Below are positions 1 to 8,497 of a stretch of 64,000 nucleotides of DNA, one piece after another. The number at the start of each line of letters is the position of its first letter. The stretch's first letter is position 1. The notes under the pieces are model-generated. The model did not search any database, was not told where the DNA came from, and saw only the letters and a program-made list of their open reading frames with translations. This stretch comes from CAYNEI01 sp964396185. Lineage in GTDB: Archaea; Thermoplasmatota; SW-10-69-26. The position numbers and the translations under genes were made by a program. The stretch lies in the NCBI GenBank assembly GCA_964396185.1, contig CAYNEI010000011.1, forward strand, positions 16,207 through 80,206, written 5' to 3'.

Positions 1-1482
1 CTCTTCGAGCACGCGCGCTCTGAGCTGCTCGCTGGCCGCAGCACCCAGGGGCTCCTTGAGCACCACCAGGCGCTCCCTGGCCCGGTCGCGAGCCAGCCAC
101 GTCCGACCACCGCCGCCCTCGCCGAGCAGGCGTAGGCGCTCGTAGGCTGCCTCGGCGGTCCCGTCGACGGGCACGATGACGCTCTTGCTCGCGTAGTAGT
201 GGAGCACGCGCCGGGCCTCCTGGCCCAAGTCGAATCTGTCCTGGAGCGCGTCCAGGAAGGCCTCGTCCTCCTCCAGGGTGCCTCGGGCGAGGCTGGCCTC
301 CAGGGCAGCCCTGTAGGTGTCGAGTTGTTCGCCGAAGCGCTCGTCCCCTGACTCGAGCTCCACCGGCCGAGGCTCGATGCGGAAGAGCTTGCGCGAGAGC
401 TTGAGGCTCGGGATCGCCAGCGCCGAGACGGTGGCCAGGCCCGCGATGGCGGGGAGCACGAGCCCGGAGGAGAGCGCTGTGCCAGCACCGTAGACGGTTG
501 CACCGCCAGCGCCTGCAGCGGTCAGCCCGGTGGTTCGGGAGGCTGCGAGCTTGGCGGTGCGCTGGAGCTCCGGCATCCACCAGCGGGCCAGCCCGTAGGC
601 CATGATCGCCACGCCGGTCAGGCGCCAGATCCCGAGGGTGTCCAGGGTGGGCAGCAGCCCGGCAACGAGCCCAGCCTCGATCGCGCCCCAGGCTAGCGGG
701 ATCAGCAGCGCGGCTGCGAGCCGGTGCTCCCGGGCCCTCTCGGCCCTGGAGCGCGCTAGCCGGGCCGCGAGCAGGGCCTCGATCCCCAGGTGGACCGTGA
801 CCAGGGTCAACGCGACGAAGAGCGCTGTGAACGCCCAGACGAAGCCCCCCAGACCCTGGGAGACGAACTGGATCGAGGATCCCAGGAACCGGCTCGCCGC
901 GTAGGCCGTGTAGAGGCCAAGCCCGATGACCAGCACCGTGGCTCGCGACGCGGTGCGCGGGGTGGGAGAGCGCCTGCTCGCGCCGGCGAGGTAGTAGAGG
1001 GCAAGGCCCAGGGAGCCGAAGCGGGGCAGCGAGACCAGGGGAACCCAGAGAGGGCCAACGACGGGTGCCCAACCGAGGGGGGTCTGGGCCACGCCTTGGA
1101 ACATGAGGTCCTGGGCGACGATGTAGAGGAGCGCGGAGACGACGGCGGCCCCACCTGCCAGCCAGCGGAACAAATCCCACGGGCCCCGTTGCCCCCTGGC
1201 CCCCACTTGGGCTGCTGTGAACTCGACCAGGAAGTAGGCGAGCGGGATCAGGAGCCCCCAGCTGAGCACGTAGAGCGTCGATGCCGTCGCCTGGTCACTG
1301 GCCGCGCCGGCGAGGTTGGCCAGGGTGATCTGGACGCCCCAGAAGAGGGTGAAGAGGGCGAACGCGAGGCCACCGCGCGGTTTGCTTCGACCTCCCCAGA
1401 GCACGAGGACCCCGAGCACAGCGATGGCCGCACCGCTGAGGATGTTGAGGGTCACCCCGAGGCTGCCCAAGGTCACTGCCAT
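1..1482 (-). CDS. Membrane-integrated Ser/Thr protein kinase, C-terminal part cut off by the window edge
   Basis: Reading the minus strand from an ATG at 1482 gives 494 open codons that run off the left edge. The start is preceded by a GGGGGAG ribosome site about 9 nt upstream. Roughly residues 1-330 are a series of hydrophobic membrane segments separated by short charged loops. A cytoplasmic stretch of about 100 residues follows, and then the start of a protein kinase domain at about residue 445, with the glycine loop LLGEGGGGRTWLARD near residue 450 and the ATP-binding lysine in LVVLKEP. The HRD and DFG motifs would lie beyond the edge. The plan (multi-pass membrane sensor followed by a eukaryote-like kinase) matches the complete kinase at 44902-46959. 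The ligand is unknown. Confidence is high for the frame and family, low for the role. Confidence 0.82.
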   Translation of the reverse strand, partial: MAVTLGSLGVTLNILSGAAIAVLGVLVLWGGRSKPRGGLAFALFTLFWGVQITLANLAGAASDQATASTLYVLSWGLLIPLAYFLVEFTAAQVGARGQRGPWDLFRWLAGGAAVVSALLYIVAQDLMFQGVAQTPLGWAPVVGPLWVPLVSLPRFGSLGLALYYLAGASRRSPTPRTASRATVLVIGLGLYTAYAASRFLGSSIQFVSQGLGGFVWAFTALFVALTLVTVHLGIEALLAARLARSRAERAREHRLAAALLIPLAWGAIEAGLVAGLLPTLDTLGIWRLTGVAIMAYGLARWWMPELQRTAKLAASRTTGLTAAGAGGATVYGAGTALSSGLVLPAIAGLATVSALAIPSLKLSRKLFRIEPRPVELESGDERFGEQLDTYRAALEASLARGTLEEDEAFLDALQDRFDLGQEARRVLHYYASKSVIVPVDGTAEAAYERLRLLGEGGGGRTWLARDRARERLVVLKEPLGAAASEQLRARVLEE

Positions 1483-1637
1483 GCGTGCATCTCCCCCCTC
1501 ACCGGTCGTTCACGGCTCGGCTCGGGTGTCGAACGTGCCGCGTGGCGGCCCCCGAGCCCCTGTAGGCGAGTGGCATGCCACGTCTGGGCGCGGCCTTAGT
1601 CGTTGCGGAAGCACCCTTGGGGCCGGGGCGGGAGGGA

Positions 1638-2237
1638 TCAGTTGATCGGGACCTCGGTGCCAGGATCGGACTCCTCGACCTTCTCGACCTCGATGTCCAG
1701 CACGCCGTTCTTGTACGTGGCCGAGGTGGTCTTGGGCTGCACGCGAGCGGGCAGCTGGATCCGCTTGTAGTACTTGCGGCCCTCTGTGTCGACCTTGATG
1801 ACGATCTCGCGCTCCTTGGCGCGGAGGTTCACGTCCTCCTTCTCGACGCCGGGGAGCTCGGCCGTGATGGCGATGGTCTGGTCGCTCTCCTGGATGTCCA
1901 CCAGGGGCTCGCGGGCCTCCTGGAGCCCGCCTTCGCCGGTGCTGACGTGGCCTGGCTGGTCCGGGTGGACGTTGCCGAACTCGTTGAACCGGGGCTTGCC
2001 GTCCGGGCCCATGCGCATGCTGAACCCGTAGACGAACGGGTTCTCTCCAGGCTCCATGGAGCCGTCGGCCATACCCTGGAGCATGCGCGAGAGGGACTCG
2101 CGCATCCGGTCGAACTCCCGGTCGATGTCCTGGAAGAAGGGCCCCAGGAACGGGTCGTCTTGCATGCGCTTGCTCCACGCCTCGAACTCCTCGAAGGGGT
2201 CCGGGGCGTCCCGCCGCTCTCGAGGGTCATCGTCCAT
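1638..2237 (-). CDS. Small heat shock protein, Hsp20/alpha-crystallin family
   Basis: The 199-residue protein has an acidic N-terminal arm of about 105 residues rich in Phe, Met and Asp, and then an alpha-crystallin domain at about residues 108-190. Family hallmarks are visible: ITAELPGVEKEDVNLRAKE in the first strands, and the late-strand motif NGVLDIEVEKVE near the C-terminus. These proteins form oligomers that hold unfolding proteins in solution without ATP. The C-terminal tail ends in PGTEVPIN; its V-P-I is close to the IxI motif that docks subunits. The N-terminal arm is longer than in many archaeal Hsp20s. It stands alone between the truncated kinase and the Nfu-like gene on the same strand. 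Confidence 0.93.
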   Translation of the reverse strand: MDDDPRERRDAPDPFEEFEAWSKRMQDDPFLGPFFQDIDREFDRMRESLSRMLQGMADGSMEPGENPFVYGFSMRMGPDGKPRFNEFGNVHPDQPGHVSTGEGGLQEAREPLVDIQESDQTIAITAELPGVEKEDVNLRAKEREIVIKVDTEGRKYYKRIQLPARVQPKTTSATYKNGVLDIEVEKVEESDPGTEVPIN

Positions 2238-2296
2238 GGTGTACCACGTTGACTGGTCTTACGCCTCTCCCCTCTTGGTTCTATCGGGCCCGACCC

Positions 2297-2554
2297 TTAG
2301 CCCCCGTGGCCCTCGGCGACCTGCTGGACCTGGCTCAAGAGGTCCTCCCAGTCCGCTTCAGCTTGCTTGCTCACCGTGACGAAGTTGCCCAGGAAGTAGA
2401 GGTCGGTGACCCCATCGATGGCCATGAGCTCGGTGGCCAGCGGGTGGCCCTCGGCGTCCTCGGTGGTGGCCACGATGAGGGGTTCATCGACGAGCTTGGA
2501 TGGGAAGACCACCTTCTTGGCGTTGGGGTTGGGGGTCGGCTGGATCTGGACCAT
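2297..2554 (-). CDS. Nfu/NifU N-terminal-domain protein
   Basis: An 85-residue protein that begins with MVQIQPTPNPNAKKVVF, the characteristic opening of the Nfu N-terminal domain, which in many organisms accompanies the iron-sulfur scaffold Nfu. The CxxC cluster-binding domain of full-length Nfu is absent, so this is a stand-alone N-domain. The frame can be extended to a TTG at 2581, but the family's conserved opening fixes the ATG at 2554 as the likely start. It lies 42 nt downstream of the end of the hsp20 reading direction and ends the cluster ileS > nfu-like > hsp20 on the minus strand. A role in Fe-S protein maturation is inferred only from the family. Confidence 0.8.
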   Translation of the reverse strand: MVQIQPTPNPNAKKVVFPSKLVDEPLIVATTEDAEGHPLATELMAIDGVTDLYFLGNFVTVSKQAEADWEDLLSQVQQVAEGHGG

Positions 2555-2586
2555 GCCGGAGCATGACTGGACCCTGGCCAAATAGG

Positions 2587-5500
2587 TTAGCCCGGTGATG
2601 GGTCGAGGTGGATCCAGATCTCCTCCTCGAGGTCCAGGGCCTCGTTGGTGATGGTCCAGGCCCGTGCGCCCTGTGTCTGGGAGNNNNNNNNNNNNNNNNN
2701 NNNNNNNNNNNNNNNNNNNNNNNNNNNNNNNNNNNNNNNNNNNNNNNNNNNNNNNNNNNNNNNNNNNNNNNNNNNNNNNNNNNCCTGGTCTTTGCGCATC
2801 TCCTGGATGCGGCGCAGCACCTCTCGTGCCAGGCCGGCTGCTTGGAGCTCGTCGTCCAGATGGGCGTCCACGAAGACGCTTCCGCCCTCGAAGTCGGCTC
2901 CGAGGATGCCCTCTGGGACCTCCGTGGTGAAGGTGACCATCTCCGGGGTCACCTCGAACCCGCCGAGCTCGACGGGGCCGCCGGCAAGCTCGGTTCGAAG
3001 CTCCTCTGGATCGGCCGAGCGGATGGCGTCCATGACGGCCGGGGCATCGCCTCTAAAGGTGGGCCCGATCGCCGAGCGGGCGGGTTCGGCGACGAGGTCG
3101 AGCTCGGCCCAGTCGGTTCCAGCATAGGCGACCTCGCGGGCGTTGCACTGGTCCTCGAGCACCGCGGTGAGGTGCTCGACCGTGGCCTCGATGTGCTTGC
3201 CGCCGGCGAGCACGATGCGTGGCACGGGCCAGCGGAGCGAGAGATCAGCGCGCTCGCGTGCGCGGCTGACCGCTTCCACGATCTCGCGTGCGGTGGCCAT
3301 CTGCTGTTCCAGGGCCTCGTCGCGCAGCCCGGTCTGGGGCTCGGGCCAGAGCTCGGCGTGCACCGTCTCGCTGGACGGGTAGAGGTCCTGCCAGATCGCC
3401 TCGGCGGTGTGCGGCGCGAAGGGCGCCAGCAGCCGGCTGCAGGTGGCCAGCACCACGGTGAGCACGTCGTAGAACGCCCGCTTCTCCTCGTCACTCGCCT
3501 TCCAGGCACGATCCCGGTTGAGCCGGAGGTACCAGCGGGAGAGGTCGTCGAGGATGAAGGCCCGCAGCGCGCGCGCAGCGCGGTGGTAGGCGTGCGCCTC
3601 CATCTGCTCGCTGACCTCCTCGACCACGCCCGTGAGCCGAGAGAGGATCCAGCGGTCCAGCGAGCCCGCTGGAGCCTCACCGCGCCGATCCGGCGGGCAG
3701 GCTTCGTAGCCGTCCAGGGCCATGTACTGGGTGGCGAAGTAGTGGACGTTCCAGAGAACGTTGAGCATGCGCTGGGCTTCCCGCGCGCTCTCGGTGCCGT
3801 AGCGCAGATCGTCCCATGGGGCGGATGGTTCGAGCAGGCTCCAGCGCGTGGCGTCCACGCCGAACTCGCCGATGACCTCGCTTGGCTTGACGATGTTCCC
3901 GATGCTCTTGCTCATGGGCACGCCGTGCTCGTCGTGCACGAAGCCGTGCATGACGACCTGCTCGTACGGGACGCGGTCCATGGCCACGACACCGGCGGCG
4001 AGCTGGCTGTAGAACCATCCCCGGGTCTGGTCGAGGCCCTCGATGATGAAATCGCACGGGAACCACTCGTCGAAGGCGTCTTGGCTGCCGGGGTAGCCGA
4101 GGCTGGCCCAGGAGGCCACGGCTGAGTCGAACCAGACGTCAAGCACGTCCGGGGCGCGCTCCATGGTCTCACCGCAGGCCTGGCAGGGGAAGGTGACCTC
4201 GTCGACCCAGGGGCGGTGGAGGTCCTGGACGGCTTGGCCGGAGCGCTCCTCGAGCTCGGCCTTGGTGCCCACGACGCTGCGCTCGTCGCAGGCCGTGCAC
4301 TCCCACACCGGTACGGGGATTCCCCAGTAGCGCTGGCGGCTGATGCACCAGTCGCGGGCGTTCTCGACCCAGTCGCGCTGGCGGGCCGCGCCAGCCCAGT
4401 CCGGGGTCCAGGTGATGCGTCCGATCTCCTCGAGCATGGTCTCCTTGACCTCGGTGACGGCCAAGAACCACTGCTCGGTGGTCATGAACAGGATGGGGGT
4501 TTTGCAGCGCCAGCAGTGGCCGTAGCTGTGCTCGTCCAGGCCTTGCGCGAGCAGCAAGCCCTTGTCTTCGAGGCGCTGGATGACGACCTCGTCCGCGCTC
4601 TCACCCTCTGGTACATCGTCGCCTTCGGCGCTCTTGCGAACGACGAGCCCCTCGAGCTCTCCGGCCAGCTCGTTGTAAAGCCCGTCAGACCCGACGGGGC
4701 AGAACGGGGCCACGCCGTAGACCTGGCCGATCTTGTAGTCCTCCTCGCCGTGGCCGGTGGCGGTGTGGACCAGGCCCGTGCGGTCGGCGGCCACGTGGTC
4801 GCCGAGCAGCACCGTGTACTCGTTCTCGGACCGGCGCTCTTGGTGGTAGGGGACCTCGTCGGCGAACGGGTGCTCGTAGGCCCAGCCCTCCATCTCCTCG
4901 CCCTTGTGGTGGCCGACCACGTGGGTCTCGGTGTACTTGGCCGCAGCCGCCACGGCACCGACGACCGAGTCCTCGACGATGATCTCCTCGGTGGAGCCGT
5001 CGCGCTTGGTGGCCAGCACGCGCGCGTAGTTGAGCTCCGGGTGGACGGCCACGGCGTTGTTGGCCGGGATCGTCCAGGGGGTCGTGGTCCAGATGACCAG
5101 CGATGCGTCGTCGTCGATGAGCGGGAGCTTGACGTAGATGGATGGGTCGGTGCGGTCCTGGTACTCCAGCTCGGCTTGCGCCAGCGCGGTCTCGCAGCGG
5201 GGGCACCAGGGCAGCCCGCCGCGGTTGTCCCGGTAGAGCAGGCCCTTCTCGTCGGCCTGCTGGATCGTCCACCAGGCGCCCTCGATGTAGGCGTCGTCGA
5301 TGGTGCGGTAGGGGTGGTCCCAGTCGAGCCAGACGCCCAGCTCCTTGAACTCCTCGGTCATGGTGTCCAGGAAGCCGAGCGAGAACTCCTTGCACTTCTC
5401 GATGAAGTTGCCCACACCGTAGGCCTCGATCTCCTTCTTGTCCGAGATGCCGAGCTCGCGCTCGACCCGGACCTCGATGGGGAGCCCGTGCATGTCGTAG

Positions 5501-5766
5501 CCGGGCTGGTCGCGCACGCGCTTGCCCTGCATGGTCCAGTAGCGCACCAGCAGGTCCTTCATCACCTTGTTCCAGGCGGTGCCCATGTGGATGTGGCCCG
5601 ATGTGTACGGGGGGCCGTCCACGAAGTAGAAGGGCTCGGCGTCCGCTCTCAGCTCCCGGACGCGCTCGCGGGTCCCCTGGGTGCGCCAGTCCTCGGAGAT
5701 CTCGGTCTCGAGAGCGTGGGGGTCGTAGCCCTGGCGGGCGCATCGGACGGGCTCATCCGGGGCCAT
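2587..5766 (-). CDS. ileS: Isoleucyl-tRNA synthetase, interrupted near its C-terminus by an assembly gap
   Basis: Class I synthetase that charges tRNA-Ile. The HIGH motif is HIHMG at residues 58-62, the KMSKS loop is the variant PMSKSIGN near residue 617, and DWCISRQRYWG lies near 470. Cys pairs (WCPRC, CTAC, CQAC) probably bind zinc. The long editing domain lies between them and the anticodon-binding helices follow. The protein is about 1059 codons including 100 N at 2684-2783, which fall after RRIQEMRKDQ, in the C-terminal domain; the frame happens to stay open across the gap, but the true length there is unknown. The ATG at 5766 has a TTAAG-containing AT patch about 33 nt upstream, consistent with a short or absent leader. 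Confidence 0.97.
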   Translation of the reverse strand: MAPDEPVRCARQGYDPHALETEISEDWRTQGTRERVRELRADAEPFYFVDGPPYTSGHIHMGTAWNKVMKDLLVRYWTMQGKRVRDQPGYDMHGLPIEVRVERELGISDKKEIEAYGVGNFIEKCKEFSLGFLDTMTEEFKELGVWLDWDHPYRTIDDAYIEGAWWTIQQADEKGLLYRDNRGGLPWCPRCETALAQAELEYQDRTDPSIYVKLPLIDDDASLVIWTTTPWTIPANNAVAVHPELNYARVLATKRDGSTEEIIVEDSVVGAVAAAAKYTETHVVGHHKGEEMEGWAYEHPFADEVPYHQERRSENEYTVLLGDHVAADRTGLVHTATGHGEEDYKIGQVYGVAPFCPVGSDGLYNELAGELEGLVVRKSAEGDDVPEGESADEVVIQRLEDKGLLLAQGLDEHSYGHCWRCKTPILFMTTEQWFLAVTEVKETMLEEIGRITWTPDWAGAARQRDWVENARDWCISRQRYWGIPVPVWECTACDERSVVGTKAELEERSGQAVQDLHRPWVDEVTFPCQACGETMERAPDVLDVWFDSAVASWASLGYPGSQDAFDEWFPCDFIIEGLDQTRGWFYSQLAAGVVAMDRVPYEQVVMHGFVHDEHGVPMSKSIGNIVKPSEVIGEFGVDATRWSLLEPSAPWDDLRYGTESAREAQRMLNVLWNVHYFATQYMALDGYEACPPDRRGEAPAGSLDRWILSRLTGVVEEVSEQMEAHAYHRAARALRAFILDDLSRWYLRLNRDRAWKASDEEKRAFYDVLTVVLATCSRLLAPFAPHTAEAIWQDLYPSSETVHAELWPEPQTGLRDEALEQQMATAREIVEAVSRARERADLSLRWPVPRIVLAGGKHIEATVEHLTAVLEDQCNAREVAYAGTDWAELDLVAEPARSAIGPTFRGDAPAVMDAIRSADPEELRTELAGGPVELGGFEVTPEMVTFTTEVPEGILGADFEGGSVFVDAHLDDELQAAGLAREVLRRIQEMRKDQXXXXXXXXXXXXXXXXXXXXXXXXXXXXXXXXXXSQTQGARAWTITNEALDLEEEIWIHLDPSPG
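2684..2783. other. Assembly gap (100 N) inside ileS
   Basis: Exactly 100 N, the conventional placeholder for a gap of unknown size. The flanking bases are not repeated on the two sides, unlike the gap at 61196, so real sequence of the ileS C-terminal region is probably missing here. Confidence 0.99.
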
Positions 5767-5846
5767 TCGTATCGAACGGCGAAAGGAGCCCCCCTCTTAA
5801 GGGGTTGCCTGGTTGGATGGGCAAGGCCCCTGGTTGGCCGAGCCTC

Positions 5847-6281
5847 TCACATCTCCGGCGGGTCGATGGCGCCGATCTGCGTGAGCAGGGTGAGGTTGTC
5901 CGTCAAGCCCCAGTGCTCTGTGGCTTCACCGTCCTCGAACTTCACCATGTCGATACAGGTGAAGTCCACCTTCTTGTTCGTGGCTGGGATGCCCATGAAC
6001 GTCCCGCTGTGCGTGCCCGTCCAGGTCGTGTACGCGGTGACCAGGTCGCCCTCGGCGACGAGCTGGTTCACCTTGACCTTGAGATCCGGGAAGCCCGTTC
6101 GGAACGTGTCGACCATCTCCTTGACAGCCGCGCGGCCCGTCTTGGGTGTCTCCTGGCCGAAGGGGCTCTCGTGCTCCGTGAAGTTGTCCGAGACGAGTTT
6201 GTCGATGAGCTCGGTCTCGCCGTCGACCAACACGTCGGTGAAGAACCGCTGGGTGAGCTTCTTGTTCTCTCTTGTTGTCAT
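5847..6281 (-). CDS. SnoaL-like polyketide-cyclase-family protein
   Basis: A 144-residue single-domain protein of the NTF2-like alpha+beta barrel fold. The pattern VSDNFTEHES, GRAAVKEMVDTFRTGFPDLKV, and the strand pair LVTAYTTWTGTHSGTFMGIP fits the SnoaL/ester-cyclase group, whose members are often annotated only as putative cyclases or steroid-isomerase-like proteins. The start at 6281 follows AGGTGCGAAC, a passable ribosome site; the frame stays open further upstream without family similarity. It is the only gene between ileS and the CocE hydrolase, with about 80 nt to ileS. Substrate unknown. Confidence 0.82.
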   Translation of the reverse strand: MTTRENKKLTQRFFTDVLVDGETELIDKLVSDNFTEHESPFGQETPKTGRAAVKEMVDTFRTGFPDLKVKVNQLVAEGDLVTAYTTWTGTHSGTFMGIPATNKKVDFTCIDMVKFEDGEATEHWGLTDNLTLLTQIGAIDPPEM

Positions 6282-6400
6282 GTTCGCACCTGCCGGCTGG
6301 CGGCCGGCAAGCCGGCGAACCCGCCCGTGCGTATCAAGCCGGCAGCCGGTTCCCGCAGGTGGGATGCCTGGTTGGGTACCCAAGCAGGACGCTGATCGGC

Positions 6401-8338
6401 TCACGAGGATCCCGGGGGGAGGAATGGGCGCGGCGGGTAGTCCGTCTCTGGCACCGGTGCACCGCCCAGACCTCCTTCGACCACGGGCAGGAGCAAGTGG
6501 CTCGCGGTCGCCGGACCATCGGCGTGGACGGTGATCTCCGGCGTGAAGGGCATGCTCGTGTCCCGCATGAACCAGTTGCCGTAGCTCACGACGGCAGCCA
6601 GGCGCTCGCCGGGCTCGAGCACCTCGGCCATGTTGGTCAGGTCCACGCGCACGGGCGTCCGCTGATCCGTGGGGAAGTCGGTACCCTGCATGCGTCCGTC
6701 GTGGAAGCGCAGGTCCGCGGTCCCCCAACCCAGCACCTGGGCCGTCCGGTAGGCGCCATCCTGTTCGTCCTCGCACGCGCCGTGCTCGGCCACCCGGAAG
6801 AGGTGGACGTCCACGAGGCCCCCTGGGAGATCACTGGTGATCTCGAGGTAGGCCACCGGGTTGCCGGCCACGAGGGTGGGCTGCTCGACGGGGTCGGTGA
6901 GGGCGACCACCCCGAGGGGGTGGGGGTCCCCGAAGAGGCTGGGCGTGGATGCGGTCCCGATGTGGTCGCACAGGATCCCCCAGGGCCCGTCGGGGTGGGG
7001 GATCGATCGGAACGTGGTGGGCTCCCCGGCTGGGGCCGGTCCAAGCTCGCTGTGGCTGATGTAGAGGGCTTGCTCGCGCGCTTCGGTCGGGGGCCAGGCG
7101 GTCGAGGCGTGCCAGGCGCCCTGGTTGTCCTGGTAGTCCACGGTCCCGAGGCCTTGTGGCACGGGTCCCAGCCCCTTGAGCCAGAAGTCGAGCCAGGCGA
7201 CGAGCTCGTCGTCCCAGCTCGCGTACCCCTCGGGCAGGGGTTGACCGTTGTTGGGCACGGTGTGGCCCCATTGGCCGGAGAGCTGGCGCTTGGGGCTGGA
7301 GAGGGTCTCCCAGACGTCGCGCTCCTGTGTTTGGTGGCCCGTGAGGTCGAGCAGACCGTGGTAGAGGAAGACGCTGGCAGTGATGTTGGGGAAGCCGTCG
7401 ATCAGACGCCTGTCCCCCCAGAAGTCCGCGTCCCGATCGTCGCCCACGGTGCCCTTCCACGCCTCGACCATGAGCTCAGCCAGCTCAGGGCAGGCCCGGT
7501 CGGGCAGGCGCGTGGGGCTCGTGGCGGTCACGGTCGGCGAGTCGGTGGTGGGCGGTGCCAGCGAGAAGGCGGTGGCCCAGGCGTTCAGGTGGGCTGCACC
7601 CGACGGATCGAACGGGGCCCCCTGGATGCTGTGGTAGAACGTGTAGAGGTCGGAGACGATGCCACCGGGCACGATGGTTTTGAGCCCCTCTGGCGCGTAG
7701 ATCGCGGCCTCCCACGGCGTCGTGCCCCCATACGAGATGCCGGACATGCCAACGCGCCCGTTGGACCACTCCTGGTCGGCCAGCCACTCGACCATGGCGA
7801 CGTTGTCCTGCTGCTCGCCGGGGCCGAACATCTCGTAGCAGCCGCCCGAGCCCCCGCTGCCTCGAACGTTGAAGAGAGCTACCGCGTAGCCCTCCTCGAC
7901 GAGGCGGTCGACGGGGATGTCTCCACCGGTGCGGAGCATGTCCCACGTGGGGCTTGCTGGCGTGTTGAACAGTTGACCGAAGTAGAGCGTCGACCAGAGG
8001 ACCACTGGGAGCTCCACGTCGTCTGGGACGTCAGGGAAGAGGATGTAACCGTGGAGCGGGGTGCCGTCGAGGCTCTCGACCGTCACCTCCTCGATCCGAT
8101 CCAGCTCGAAGGGGCCTGTGAGCTCGTTGGGCCACTCGGATCCATCCTGGCAGGGCCAAGGGTGCTCGCACGTCGGGATGTCGGTCAGATCGGCTGGCTG
8201 GCTAGCCGTCTCCACCTCCGGGTCGTCGGCCAGATCGGCCTCCTTGCCAGGGTTCTCCACCGCCGGGTCGTCACCGAGGCATCCGGCCAGCGCGGCCGGC
8301 ACGACGAGCAATAGAGCCAACAACCACCCACGGTACAT
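6401..8338 (-). CDS. Secreted lipoprotein hydrolase, CocE/NonD (X-Pro dipeptidyl-peptidase S15) family, paralogue 1
   Basis: A 645-residue alpha/beta hydrolase. The ATG at 8338 starts a signal peptide with lipobox LAGC at about residues 17-20, so the protein is probably exported and lipid-anchored. The acyl-enzyme serine lies in GISYGG at about residue 203. The acid is expected in FLYHGLLDLTG and the histidine in GQWGHTVPN. A C-terminal jelly-roll domain, typical of the family, ends in YPPRPFLPPG. Three more paralogues lie at 15387-21031 and share the motifs TCEHPWPC-like after the signal peptide and the same C-terminal tail. CocE/NonD enzymes hydrolyse esters or peptides with bulky acyl groups; the substrate here cannot be told from the sequence. 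Confidence 0.9.
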   Translation of the reverse strand: MYRGWLLALLLVVPAALAGCLGDDPAVENPGKEADLADDPEVETASQPADLTDIPTCEHPWPCQDGSEWPNELTGPFELDRIEEVTVESLDGTPLHGYILFPDVPDDVELPVVLWSTLYFGQLFNTPASPTWDMLRTGGDIPVDRLVEEGYAVALFNVRGSGGSGGCYEMFGPGEQQDNVAMVEWLADQEWSNGRVGMSGISYGGTTPWEAAIYAPEGLKTIVPGGIVSDLYTFYHSIQGAPFDPSGAAHLNAWATAFSLAPPTTDSPTVTATSPTRLPDRACPELAELMVEAWKGTVGDDRDADFWGDRRLIDGFPNITASVFLYHGLLDLTGHQTQERDVWETLSSPKRQLSGQWGHTVPNNGQPLPEGYASWDDELVAWLDFWLKGLGPVPQGLGTVDYQDNQGAWHASTAWPPTEAREQALYISHSELGPAPAGEPTTFRSIPHPDGPWGILCDHIGTASTPSLFGDPHPLGVVALTDPVEQPTLVAGNPVAYLEITSDLPGGLVDVHLFRVAEHGACEDEQDGAYRTAQVLGWGTADLRFHDGRMQGTDFPTDQRTPVRVDLTNMAEVLEPGERLAAVVSYGNWFMRDTSMPFTPEITVHADGPATASHLLLPVVEGGLGGAPVPETDYPPRPFLPPGSS

Positions 8339-8497
8339 GGGGCCATCTCCGCCTCCCCTGTCTAAGCTGTTCTGGTCAGGATCTTGAACCTTCCCTGCCG
8401 AGGGGGTTCGTCCTGACCCACCCAACGCCGTCCCCCTCACCCACTCCACCGACTCGCGCCGCGAAGCGGCGCACCTCTGGCCTACGACCCCGGCCCA

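Noticed and set aside
4216..6534. 772-codon plus-strand frame opposite ileS
   Set aside because: Antisense shadow of a well-conserved synthetase; its sequence is low-complexity Leu/Val/Gly with no family motif.
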